A stretch of 64,000 nucleotides of DNA from Paramecium sonneborni (Eukaryota > Ciliophora > Oligohymenophorea > Peniculida > Parameciidae), in assembly GCA_905182985.1 (NCBI GenBank), contig CAJJDN010000094.1:171263-235262 (forward strand). The letters run 5' to 3'. Positions 24,699-36,682 of the stretch are shown piece after piece. Each line of letters opens with the position of its first letter. The first letter of the stretch is position 1. The position numbers were made by a program, and so were the translations under genes. Below the pieces are notes generated by a model. That model ran no database searches. It had not been told where the DNA came from and was given only the letters and a program-made list of their open reading frames with translations.

Positions 24699-26837
24699 CA
24701 AGTATTATTATGTAAAAAAATTATAATGAAAATTATCATAAATTAAAACTATTTATACTTCTTTTTTGAGAACTTGATATTTTTATAACAATTTATAATT
24801 ATCTGTTAAAAATATAAAAAATATATTTGATTCTGAAATTTTTAACTATGTTTAACTAGATAATAATTTATAATCATTAAAAATATATAATTTCACATCA
24901 ATATGTAATTTATATAAATACTCATTAGGTTATTAAATATTTTGTTTAATCATAAAATACTTTATAAATTATTAGCATTTTTTTTTTCATGTGATTCATT
25001 TTTTACCATTATATCAACATTTTGATTATTATTTTATTTAAATTTCCTATTTCGTTTTCTTTCTTTTTTTATACCTTTTCTTCTTAATTTTTCAATAAAT
25101 TCCTAAGTAGAATTTTATACAATTCAATCCTTATTATTTTTAGATAATTTGATTATTCCACTAGCTATTGAAATTTTCCTCAAAAATGTTTGTATTATAA
25201 AATACTCTATCATAAACTACTTATTATTATTTTAATTTGATTCAAACTTTTATGCTAAATTAAAATTTTTTGAAGATCACAACAAACTTATAAAAGATTA
25301 TTTATTTATAAAATACTTTCTTTTAGAATTTTTATCATGTTCATCATTTCAATTTATAAAATCTGCATATATTTTTTCAAATACCAATTATAATCTTATA
25401 TCTTTTTATTTTAATTTAATCTTAAATTGCCATTTAATAGAGTCATCTTTTGTTAGTGTCTTCATAAAAATTTTTTTCTTTTAATTTCTTTGCTTCTGTC
25501 GTGAAATTCTACCAATTTTTTATTTTTAAATAATGGAACACTCATAAAGTGTTAACAACTTTAGAGAAAAATTATAAATTTAATATGAAAAAATTTACGT
25601 AAAAATTTATAACATAATAATAAAAATAAAATTTTAAATTATCGATATGTTTATGATCCACTCATAAAATGGCTCTAATTAGAATTAAAATAAGCAGAAT
25701 ATAGATAAATCAGAATAAAAGTTATAACCTTTAACAAAGCCTATATAAGATGCCATCTAAGAAGTTTAATAAAATCAGCCAAAAAGTCGATGATTAAGAT
25801 TTATATATTTTTAATTTTTTAAATCAAATTATTCTAGTTTTTTTCTTTTAATATTTTGAAAACAGTTATTTAATTTGGTTAATACCATTGAAAATAATTT
25901 TTTGTTATTGCAAAAAATTTGATTTATGCTGTTAATAATTTTTCAAACCATATTAAATTTATTTCATTTATTTTTCTTTTAGCAAAATTAATGTTTAATC
26001 ATATAAATTCACCATTTTTTTCTGCAATGCTTTTTGATAGAGCATTGCTAATTGGTAGAACTTGGCTCAAATAATAAAAATTATGATAAATAGCCATGGT
26101 TTTTTGTTAGCTAGAGTTTTGATAATCATTCTCATCTAGCGTTCTGATCGATTGATTGAATTTTTAATTGAGAGGCTTAAACGTATTTTTTATTTTGATT
26201 AAGATTTTTATTCAGATAGTATACCAATAAAAAGAAGCTGTGTTTCTTTTTGTTAGAAATTATTTTTAGAAGGATATGTAACTTTTAATTTAAATCTCTA
26301 CTAAGGCTTTTTTTAAATCTTAGAGAATTCTTTAAGTTATTATTAATTTTAATCCCTTTATTCTAAATTTGATTTTCTCATTTTAGATTTCTTTTTTTTT
26401 ATATATTTTTTTTCTAATAGTCTTACAATAAATTAAAAGATTCTTACTTAGAATTTTGACGTCTAAACTTCTGTATAAACTTAATGACAGAATTTTTTGT
26501 AAAAATTTGGTTAATCCATAAAATTTACATTTAAGTGTTTTAGTTGTTCTAAAAGGCTTAAAATTGAACATAACCATTTAAAAGTTTTTTAATTTTAATC
26601 TATTCAATCAAAGTTATATTGCCTTTTTTACAAAGAGATCAAATTATTGAGTATAAAAATTGATAAAAAAATGAAGGCAAAACAATTGATAAATAAATTA
26701 ATCATTTCATTAATTCTTTCATTTTTTATTCAAATTGCTTTTATAAAATACCTTATGGATCAAAGTATCTTAAATCGCCAGTTTTTTTTACTTTTAGTAT
26801 TCTTGAATAATATTTATGATGCAATTATGTTATATTG
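24699..26837. other. T-rich interval without a confident gene; possible minus-strand coding relic
   Basis: The plus strand is very T-rich. A minus-strand frame is open from the ATG at 26575-26577 for over 300 codons, except for TGAs at 26212-26214 and 25999-26001. A further minus frame ends at 24950. With only TGA as stop, long chance frames are expected at this composition, and no family motif is visible. Overlapping plus-strand frames (for example 26180-26640) are equally unconvincing. It could be a decayed membrane-protein gene or simply non-coding. A short hairpin (GCAATGCT/AGCATTGC) sits at 26024-26048. Confidence 0.4.
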
Positions 26838-27230
26838 TCAAGTTAATTTGTTAGAGATTATTAAAATAAGAAAAATGGACTAAAAAAAACAGGTATTCTT
26901 AAAGGAATTTTAACATAAATGGGCCAATTTAAAAACTTTGGAAATATTAATAGATTTTACTTTAGGGATTCTTTTCATTTACAAATTAAGGACTGTTCCT
27001 AAAACTAAAATACCTAATGTATTTCTAACAAATCCTATAGATGTCTTTTTGAATAAATTCTAATTAAATGATTAATGAATAATTACTTCATCCTATTTTT
27101 CCACGAAATCAGGATTCTACATTAAAAAGAAGAACATATTTTGTGAATCTACTTAAGCTAAAGACATTAAGAGTAATTGATTATTTGGATCATTAGGATT
27201 GCCTATAGGATTTTGAAATGGATTGTTCAT
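26838..27230 (-). CDS. Small hypothetical membrane protein
   Basis: Not recognised. About 121 residues after a 27-nt intron (27060-27086). The N-terminus is Asn/Pro-rich (MNNPFQNPIGNPNDPNNQ). One or two hydrophobic segments follow (GILVLGTVL, and near the C-terminus). The 3' end is uncertain because the frame ends in hydrophobic sequence at TGA 26838-26840. An antisense plus-strand frame (to 27075-27077) is also open and hydrophobic, but its codon use is less typical, with more GGG, AGG and GGC. The gene lies 71 bp downstream of the GAF-protein stop in the same orientation. Confidence 0.45.
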
Positions 27231-27301
27231 TTAATTTTAATTTAAGGTAAATAATATTACAGAATAGTTAGAATTAATAGAAATATTTAATATGATTCAA
27301 A

Positions 27302-29043
27302 TCAAGATTTTTATATAATCAATTTACTATTTACAAAATTAAGCATTACAGCAAATGTTTGAATCAAATCTAAGTTTGACAATTAATAATTTTTTAATTA
27401 TTTCCCTACAATGTTATCAATACCTTTTGTATCAATGTATTAAATAGCACCCATACATTTATCATCATTTTTAATAGGTATAGTAATTGTTGGAAGGTTT
27501 GTTTCAATATCAGCTAATTTATTAAAATATTTATCTCTATAACAAGAATCTGAAATATAGAATTATCCTGTTTTGTAAACAAATCCAATAATTCCACATG
27601 CTTTTGGTATTTTCTTTCTCTACTATTCAATAAATGTGAAAAGACTGTCCTAATCTTACATATCTTTAAAATAAATTTAAACTTATTTCAATTCATATGT
27701 TTTAGACAGTATTTATTATGCAAAAATAATGAATTACTTTTAATCTATTGATTGTTATAATATTAACGAAAATTTTAAGATTTATTATAAAGCCTCACAA
27801 GTTTTAGAATTATAGTCCTAAAAAATATATTAATAAAAGTGTTATGCAGCCATTTAAGAAATCATTTAGATAAGAAGTTCATCATCCTTTTTAAATAATT
27901 GTTAAATAGAAGATATTATAATAACACCAATTATTTCTTCTTTTTCATAAATAGGACAAGCCAACATTGATTTTGTTTTAGTTTATTATTTTTAATCATA
28001 ATCTTAATCAAATCTAACATCTTAATAAACATCATTTATATTTAGTAATTAACCTTATTTTGTTACAAATCCTTATATACCCTTAAATGGATAATAAATT
28101 TTTTATTAGCTATCTTAGGCTCTACTCCAAAATATATGAGATTTCTAATCATATAAATAAACTTATGCTCTATCACAATCAAACAATTCTAAAAGTAATT
28201 TCTAATAGTTATCAAATGTTTGAATTGGAGTGCATTATGGTATTTCAAATGATAATTTTATTATTTTCTTTAATTTATCAATATATAAAATGCATTTGTC
28301 TGATAAATTTCTTATAAACTTTAGTGGTTCATATAGATACAATGTATATTCTATCATTTGAACAACATAATAAATACCTTAATAATCTATTTTTTATAAG
28401 TACTAATATAAATCTTTTTCATTAAGTGTAAAGATTTATTTTAATTTTTTATATGACATAGATTTTAAATTTGATGGCTTAAAATCGAGTAAGTTAAATA
28501 TAAAATTCTAATCTATTGCTTCTTAACTAATTTTTCTTAATTGATCCTAATAAGATTATAAAATAACTCTTACTTTTGATACTTATTAATCTACATCAAG
28601 AGAACCTCTTCTAATTAAAAATTTTTATTTTGGAGTTGGATCTAATCTACTACTAGATATCATTTCTGTATTTTTAATTGAGTTTTCTTTCTTTGTTGGA
28701 CTACAATCTTTAGATTTATTTCTATCCTAATGAGATGAGGGTTCCTTTTAAATGGAATCTACATTCTGAATACTTTAAGCTTTTGATGATTGAAGGGCAT
28801 AATAAAATTTTGTATTTTATTTTTCTAAATCAAATGCTATTTTTATTAACTAATTTAAAAGGTTCTAAAACTAAGGATTGAGTTATTTCCTTTTATTATT
28901 CTATAATTTTACATAAGGTTTTTAATTTCTTCCACAATATTATTTAAAGTACAATTCAAAGTTGGTTTCATTGGTCTAGCAGATTAAGGCATTCCAGTAC
29001 TACTACGTTTTCTTTATGGAGAGATTGATATTCTGAAACTCAT
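27302..29043 (-). CDS. Tandem GAF-domain protein
   Basis: About 572 residues with one 23-nt intron (28890-28912). The N-terminal 150 residues are Ser/Arg/Pro-rich and probably disordered. Two GAF-like domains follow. The first contains LLLELFDCDRAQVYLYD, then GIQGFVTKQG and MLACPIYEKEEIIGVI. The second, C-terminal, contains GIIGFVYKTGQ and ITIPIKNDDKCMGAIQYID. GAF domains bind small ligands such as cyclic nucleotides and usually regulate a linked output domain. No phosphodiesterase, cyclase or kinase domain is seen before TGA at 27302-27304, so this is a stand-alone sensor or scaffold. The ligand is unknown. The start is the first ATG, followed by basic residues. Confidence 0.85.
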
Positions 29044-29224
29044 TTATATTAAAATAAAGTAATAATATTGATGTCATTTAATAATCTATAAATTTTCAAT
29101 CTCTTTAAAAATTATAGAGTAATATATTTTAATCATAAATTTAGTCTTTATAGATATTATATTATTGCATTATAATAAATACAGATACACCTTAAAAAAA
29201 TTAATTATTTAAAATCATTATTAT

Positions 29225-31777
29225 TCATTTATTAAGTTCTTATTAATTTATTACAAAATTTTATATAACTGTTTCCAAATAAAGGGTTACAATTTTTTCA
29301 ATTTCCTAATCTCCTTTAAATTCAGTTTAAGTCTATTCTTAAAATTACTATTATTCATTTTCATTCTTCTATTATGTCTATTATTATAATTTTTGATTTT
29401 ATTCTTATTAAAATTATTATTCTTGTAGTCTATCTTACTTATTAATTATCAGTTCTTCTTTATTTAATTATTTTTTATCATCTTCTATTGTTATATTCTA
29501 ATGAACTTTAGGAATATTATCAATTTATTTTACTCTTTCCTCTATACTATCATGAATTTAATTTATTTGTTATAAATTACATTAAATTTCTTTTTCAATT
29601 TTTTCTTTCCTAAAATTTTTAGAAATTTAAATCTGTTTTGTAATTGCCATTTAATTTTTAGTGCAAGTGACTGAAGCATCAGTTTTTTTATTAAAATGAA
29701 TCCAGCTTAATTAAATAATTTAATTTATTCCAAGATATTTCACTGTTTTTTGATTACTTAGTTCTATTTCATCTGTTTATGTAAAATCAGGCTTGAAAAT
29801 TTGTTTTTTTTTTGGCTTCCCCAATTAGATTTATAAAATGCTGGATATAGAAAAAATAGGTTTTTTCTTAATAATTGGAACAATGTCAATAACTGAAAAT
29901 GCTTAATTTAATTTTAATGTTTTATGTTATCCTGCCAAATTTTATTTAGGAGAAACATTTTAATTTAATAATAACGATGGTCCTTTAATAAAAATAAATT
30001 TTACTTTTTGGTTTAATGATAGCTTCTTTATTATATGAAAATAACAATGTTGAGGGAAATAATGATAATTCTTTTTCTATTAAATTTTATGTAAAATCTT
30101 ACAAACTTTGTTAATTCCAGATTTTGGTTTCATTTAAAATAAATTCACTAATCTGGAAATATTAATTAAAATTGGAGACTTATTTATTTCAAAATTTAAT
30201 TAAAATAGATATTCAGCTTCTTTTTCTGAGAAACAATTATCTAAAATTAATGTAAATGCTTCTAATAATTATTTTGGAAGACAAAATCCTTCTTTAATAT
30301 TTGATCTAATTTTAATCTAATAAAAAAATTACTTTTCTATTCTTTTGATTTATTTAACAGAATCTTATAATTAATTTATCTTATTGATTAATTTTCTTGA
30401 CATACATTAAAATAATTATCCTTCTTCTTCAATAGTTAATAATTCATAAGAAGGTAAAAGATGAAATATTCTTGATTTAAGAACTTATTAAGGTAAATCT
30501 TTTTCCAGTATATTTTGACCAAATGCTGACTCTTCAGTTAATAAAAACATAGTAATGTGATATGATTGTTCAATATTCAAATTAAAAGGAAATCTATTTA
30601 ATTCAATAGTAATACTTTTAAAATTATGATTAAATAGAAAAGAATCTTTAATCTCCTTTTTTTAGCAAAAAATTTGAAATTTCTTTTTGCTCAATCATTG
30701 ATCTTTTTAATCTAAATCTTAATATTGCTTTGATTTCTTCAATTGTCCATTTCGATTTATGTTAAATTTAAGTTGCTTTATCTTCACAAATCTTATTTTA
30801 CATCATTTATTGTGTTTTGAGTTTGATATCTTTAATTTATAGTTCTAACTTGTTGATTTCTTATTCTAAATTTTAAATTATGTTTTATTTCATTCCTAAT
30901 TAAGCATTCTATTATTCTATGAATTAGAGTTATTAATTAATTTTTACATTATGAATTTTATTAAGACTAATTAAATTTTCTTCAAGCTCATTAATTTTTC
31001 TATCTTTTTCTAAAAGTTAAGATAATAATGTATTTTCATGCATAGAATATTCAGGAGTATCTTCTTTTCTTTTTTAATCTTTTATTACAACTTATTTAGA
31101 AAATGTTTAAGAGTTTTCTAATTATTAAGGTTTTTAAATTTAAGGTTCTTTAAATTGGTTTTCAATTTTTTTCTTTTCAGAATATAATGTCTATAATTGA
31201 TCTGATTATAATTTAATTTATTATTATAATTATTTAATGTCTCTTTATTAAATTTCACAGACTTATATATATTATTTGATTTCCAATTTTAATTCTTAGA
31301 TTTTAGATAAATAACCAATATATTGAGACTTTTATGTTTCATTTTTAAGATTTAATGCTTCATCAAGCATAGATTTAAGTTAAACAGTTTCTTCTTAGTA
31401 TTATTGAATTTAAAATTATAATTCTTAGAGTGAAGTAATTTTCATTTGTTTTTATTATGCTTATAATTATTATCTTAATATGTTAATTTCATTTTATTAG
31501 ATTCTAATTTTATATTTAAGAGTAGGTATTATACTAGGTTGTTCAGAAGTGCGTCCTAATAATTATTAAGAATTTATAAGATTCTCATCAATATGTTCAT
31601 ATTTCATAAGTTATCTCTAAGTATTTATTTAGGTTATACTTTGAGTTGCATATTTTGAGTTTTTATTTTCTTATGTTCTTCATTTAATAAATTAAGTTGT
31701 TGTCTAGTACCAATAATTTCATCTTTGGGTCTATTGATAAGTATTTTGGTAACTTATGCACTTTATGGTCTTCTCAT
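29225..31777 (-). CDS. Long coiled-coil protein
   Basis: About 835 residues after introns 31617-31639 and 30594-30615. The N-terminal two thirds is heptad-patterned coiled coil rich in Gln, Glu, Lys and Leu. A more globular region follows around the second intron, and the C-terminus is again Gln-rich. No enzymatic motif is visible. A structural role, for example cytoskeletal or basal-body associated, is a guess from architecture only. An apparent frame shift near an A7 run at 30657-30663 disappears once the second intron is removed. Its ATG lies 29 bp from the divergent NAA10-like ATG, so the two genes must share a very short promoter region. Confidence 0.8.
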
Positions 31778-31806
31778 AAATAATAATAATAATTACTAAT
31801 TAAATT

Positions 31807-32326
31807 ATGGTATCAATAAGAAGAGCTGAGATGTAAGATTTATAACATATGCAACACTGTAATTTATGGTGTTTACCAGAAAATTACACATTTAAATATT
31901 ACTTATATCATGGTATGGTTTGGTAATCATTACTTTATGTTGCAGAAGATATAGTAATTAACATAATTTGATTATGAATAGAATAGTGGTAGAATTGTTG
32001 GTTATGTATTGGCCAAATAAGATGAAGAAGATGAAGAAGGATCAAAGTTAGAACATGGACATATTACCTCTTTATCAGTTTTAAGAACTCATAGAAAATT
32101 AGGATTAGCTAATAAAGTAATGTAAAGTACACATAGAGATATGGATAAAATATTTGAATCACATTATGTTTCATTACATGTTCGTGTATCTAATAGAGCA
32201 GCATTAGGATTATATAGAGATAAATTAGGTTATGAAACATTTGATACTGAAGAAAAATATTATGCTGATGATGAAAATGCTTATAATATGCGAAAATGGT
32301 TTAGAAAAAAAGCAGAAAAATAATGA
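31807..32326 (+). CDS. NAA10: N-terminal acetyltransferase catalytic subunit, NAA10/ARD1-like
   Basis: 163 residues after a 28-nt intron (31954-31981). Collinear with NAA10: MQHCNLWCLPENY, then KYYLYHGMVWQSLLYVAED, GRIVGYVLAK, HGHITSLSVLRTHRKLGLA with the acetyl-CoA-binding Arg/Gly region, and SLHVRVSNRAALGLY. It is the catalytic subunit of the NatA complex, acetylating nascent N-termini at the ribosome with NAA15. Length and motif order match the family. An acidic insert (DEEDEEGSK) precedes HGHITS, as in other eukaryotes. It diverges from the coiled-coil gene, with 29 bp between start codons. Confidence 0.95.
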
Positions 32327-32358
32327 TTGTATATCAATAATAAATATAATCAAATTGA

Positions 32359-33340
32359 TCACACTTTTTCTTTATTATTTTTAATTATCTTTCTTATGAA
32401 TTCTTAACCAAAATAATCGAATAATGGTAATCCAGTAGCATCTTCAGAAAATGTTATTTCTGGCCATTAATTTATTTCTAAAACTACTAATCCATGTTTT
32501 CTTGAATCAATTATATCTACACCTCCTATTGTCAATTAAGGATCTATTGCACAACAGGCTTTTTCTGCTAATCTTAAATATTCTTCTTTTTTTTCACTAT
32601 CCATTTTAGATTCTATTTTAAAATCATCACTATACCCATTCGATTTAAAATCCTAATATATATTATCATTTATACAATATTATCTTAGAATTCTGTTACT
32701 GATACTCCTTTACCACCTATAACTAATACTCTTATTGACCTACCTACAGAATCACTTATAAAATCTTATATTATAGCCTATTCTCCATTCCATAAAGATT
32801 TACAAAAGATTTCTGTACTTTATATTTTATTGCTTGATAATTTTACACCTGTTCCTTCATATCCTACTACTTCTTTCATTATTGACTTATTTTCAAATTA
32901 AGATAAGTTTTATTTAAATTACTTAACTGAAAATGATGCACTACAACGAGGAAATGGTACTTACCCTTCACTAAATTTTGCATATTGTAATAATTTGTTT
33001 TATAATATGTTTTCTGTTTATGGAGTATATAATGTTGTTTTTCCTGATGTATATGCAGCAAAATTAAAATACATATAATCCATATAGTGTTTTGGTGCCA
33101 TATATCCATAACCTAAAAATGCATCAAATTATATTTGCTCTCCATTTCTTAAAAATATAAATTCCTATTATTTCATTTATTCAATACTCCTCCGATTATG
33201 ACACTTAATTCTTCCAATTCAGTTACTATTATTGTTGCATTCTATTTCTTTAATGTCTGAATCACTAGATCATCCATCATTCCATAAAATATAGGATCTG
33301 GGTTTTTCATATAGAGAATTATAGGGTTTTCGCTCAACAT
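32359..33340 (-). CDS. RimK-type ATP-grasp ligase
   Basis: About 311 residues after introns 33165-33187 and 32653-32675. ATP-grasp features in order: a KEVVGYEGTGVKL region, AIIQDFISDSVGRSIRVLVI with the nucleotide-contacting segment, and near the C-terminus GGVDIIDSRKHGLVVLEINQ, whose Glu and Asn are the metal-binding pair. RimK-like enzymes ligate amino acids (often Glu) to a protein or small-molecule carboxylate using ATP. The substrate here is unknown, and it is not a typical tubulin TTLL enzyme. It converges with the NAA10 gene, with 32 bp between stops. Confidence 0.85.
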
Positions 33341-33625
33341 ATTTTATTAAAGGTTTCAATTCCGTAAATTTATTATTAGATCTCTAATTTACTATCAATT
33401 CTTCAAGAATTAGTATAAATTCATGAATCACTCTCCATAAATCATTTTTTTAATAAAATAATTAACTATTGCAGTAAAACTATAAATAATTATGTAACTA
33501 CTTTTATATATTTCAAATACTTTAAGATATATATCTAATAATTGAAACTTACAATAAGTTAAACTATATTTAAATATAAAATGTATAAATCATATAAAAG
33601 ATTAATACTCTTTTAAGTAATAGAG

Positions 33626-36613
33626 ATGTCTACTTAATATTTCCTAATTTCTTATGTATTTATATTTAAGCAAAATCAACCTTATATTTAAGTAAATGAT
33701 CTTGAGGGTCTTTCAATATCTCTTCTAAAATCTCCATACCTTTTTTTACTCTATAAATATGTAAATATATTCTTTACAAATATCAAATATTACCAATAGA
33801 TTAATTTTGCAATTTTATAACAATCAAAGCTTTCAAGATTTATTTCTGATTTATTTTAAGATAATCTTCAAGTCATTTTTTATAAGTATTTTACATCAAA
33901 TAATCATGTTTTTATTACAAAATGAATTACATGATAATTATATAAATATTCATAATTAATCTGAATTATATGGTATATAGCTTTGTTAATAATTTGGATT
34001 CTTTCTTTTAAAACTATTAAATATACTAATTAATTTAGTTATATGCTTCAATAAATAATCTAAATTAGATATAAGGCCAAACTTTATAATCTATGTATTT
34101 TATGTTTATAGGTGCATAAATACATTTTCTCTTTGTTATGCAATTGTTTAAGTTTTAGTTAATAACAAAATATTTTTCTAGCCAACCTTCTCTGTCATTA
34201 ATTAAGTACATTTTGCTTTGTTTCTTTATCTTAATAATTTACCTAGATATTTTTGAGCTTAATAATACTGATAATCTATTCTTATTTAATTTCAATGCTA
34301 ATTTTTTCTCTAAAAATTCAATTTTTTTTATAATTTTTAATTATGATTATAATATTATTATAAGATAAATAAAAAAATCTGTAAATTCAATCATAGTCAA
34401 ATAATTTTATTTTGGCTTAAGATAATTTAATTTCTAAATCTTTGGAAATTTTTACTGAAAGTTTTTCTAGATTAGATTACATTTTCATGATTAATCATAA
34501 TTGACTGCTAATGTATTTATTCCATTTGTAAAAGGTATTTATTTTAAAATATATGTAAAAATTAATTAAGACACTTTACTATTTTAAATATTGTTGTATA
34601 AGAAACGAAAATATTTTCAAAAAAAGAAAGAGCTCCATTTCGTATTTGGTCAGAAGTCTATAATGTTGAAAAAGAGGATAATAAATTTGAAGATAAAAAA
34701 TAAAGAAAAAAGAATTCAGAATTCAATGTTGAATTATTGATGTTTAATGATTTTTAAAACTAATCTAATTTAACTATATCCCAAGTATCAAATCAAAGTT
34801 AAGGGATTTGTAGATATATTTTATTTAGCTGAATTTTATCAAATAGAATTAAGTAAAAAAGAAAAGTTAAAACAACAAATAATGTATAACTAGATTTTAA
34901 AAAGATTGGTTAAGAAATCTTTGGTGAAGATTCAAATTAAATCAGTGAAAGAATTAGATAATAATCTCCTTATTGTCATCTTAAATCTTGTAGATTTGTT
35001 CATTTTATAGTAAAAACTGGGGATAATTTAAAGTAAGAATAATTTGCTTTATAACTCGTAAAATTTTACATATTGATTTTGGATTTTTTTATTAGTAAAT
35101 CACCTGAAAAAGATTAGAGTTTGAAAAAAATGTTCCTTTTAAATTACTACCTGAATATTTTGATGTTTTAGGTGGAAAAAATTTGAACTATTCAATTTAT
35201 TTAAAAAACTATTTTTATAGGATTTCTTGCATGTAAAAAAAATTAAGATTAAATTCTATTGCTTGTTAAAATGATGTATAGTGGATATGGATACACTTTA
35301 CCATGTTTTAGAAAAGGTGAAAATGCTATTCATGTTCTTGAAAGTAGATTTAATCCACCATATTCAAATGATGAAGATNCTGATAATCTATTCTTATTTA
35401 ATTTCAATGCTAATTTTTTCTCTAAAAATTCAATTTTTTTTATAATTTTTAATTATGATTATAATATTATTATAAGATAAATAAAAAAATCTGTAAATTC
35501 AATCATAGTCAAATAATTTTATTTTGGCTTAAGATAATTTAATTTCTAAATCTTTGGAAATTTTTACTGAAAGTTTTTCTAGATTAGATTACATTTTCAT
35601 GATTAATCATAATTGACTGCTAATGTATTTATTCCATTTGTAAAAGGTATTTATTTTAAAATATATGTAAAAATTAATTAAGACACTTTACTATTTTAAA
35701 TATTGTTGTATAAGAAACGAAAATATTTTCAAAAAAAGAAAGAGCTCCATTTCGTATTTGGTCAGAAGTCTATAATGTTGAAAAAGAGGATAATAAATTT
35801 GAAGATAAAAAATAAAGAAAAAAGAATTCAGAATTCAATGTTGAATTATTGATGTTTAATGATTTTTAAAACTAATCTAATTTAACTATATCCCAAGTAT
35901 CAAATCAAAGTTAAGGGATTTGTAGATATATTTTATTTAGCTGAATTTTATCAAATAGAATTAAGTAAAAAAGAAAAGTTAAAACAACAAATAATGTATA
36001 ACTAGATTTTAAAAAGATTGGTTAAGAAATCTTTGGTGAAGATTCAAATTAAATCAGTGAAAGAATTAGATAATAATCTCCTTATTGTCATCTTAAATCT
36101 TGTAGATTTGTTCATTTTATAGTAAAAACTGGGGATAATTTAAAGTAAGAATAATTTGCTTTATAACTCGTAAAATTTTACATATTGATTTTGGATTTTT
36201 TTATTAGTAAATCACCTGAAAAAGATTAGAGTTTGAAAAAAATGTTCCTTTTAAATTACTACCTGAATATTTTGATGTTTTAGGTGGAAAAAATTTGAAC
36301 TATTCAATTTATTTAAAAAACTATTTTTATAGGATTTCTTGCATGTAAAAAAAATTAAGATTAAATTCTATTGCTTGTTAAAATGATGTATAGTGGATAT
36401 GGATACACTTTACCATGTTTTAGAAAAGGTGAAAATGCTATTCATGTTCTTGAAAGTAGATTTAATCCACCATATTCAAATGATGAAGATATTTCTGTTT
36501 TATTTAAAAGTAATTAATTTTTATATTTTAGTCTTATTAATTAATCTCTTGAGGATTGGAGAGCAAAATGGTATGATAAATTTTAAAATTACTTTTAAGG
36601 AATATTCTATTGA
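33626..36613 (+). pseudogene. Phosphatidylinositol 4-kinase-like gene, degenerate, with missing catalytic loop
   Basis: PI3/4-kinase signatures are spread over several frames: APFRIWSEVYNVE, VKTGDNLKQEQFALQLV, then directly KILHIDFGFFISKSP, PFKLLPEYFDVLGG, YTLPCFRKGENAIHVLESRF and a typical C-terminus with SLEDWRAKWYDKFQ before TGA at 36611-36613. Between QLV and KILHIDFG about 100 residues of the family are absent, including the DRHN catalytic loop. At least two further frame changes lie between the FFISKSP and FLACKK blocks. The upstream part (from ATG 33626) has several TGAs. Short introns may explain some breaks but not the missing loop. As it stands it cannot encode an active kinase. The segment is also doubled by the assembly repeat 34268-36490. 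Confidence 0.75.
34268..36490. repeat. 1111-bp direct repeat around a single N (probable unmerged contig overlap)
   Basis: Positions 34268-35378 recur as 35380-36490, separated only by the n at 35379. Compared stretches are identical, including the frame breaks of the kinase relic. The edges meet exactly at the n. Confidence 0.9.
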
Positions 36614-36682
36614 TTTTTTAAAATAAAGCCTATTATTTATAATCAATAATTGTTAATTTATATTAAATACATATGATTATAA

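Noticed and set aside
25999..26214. TGA read as tryptophan (a second code change) in the gene-poor interval
   Set aside because: All well-supported genes in the window end at TGA, and long chance frames are expected when TAA/TAG are sense.
26647..27077. Plus-strand hydrophobic ORF resembling a membrane protein
   Set aside because: Overlaps the minus-strand small membrane gene, which has a canonical intron and more typical codons; I kept the minus call at modest confidence.
28850..28871. Second intron in the GAF gene
   Set aside because: The sequence has GT...AG ends, but removing it breaks the frame; total length is a multiple of three without it.
30657..30663. Apparent +1 frameshift at an A7 run in the long coiled-coil gene
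   Set aside because: Removing the 22-nt intron 30594-30615 restores one continuous frame, so no frameshift is needed.
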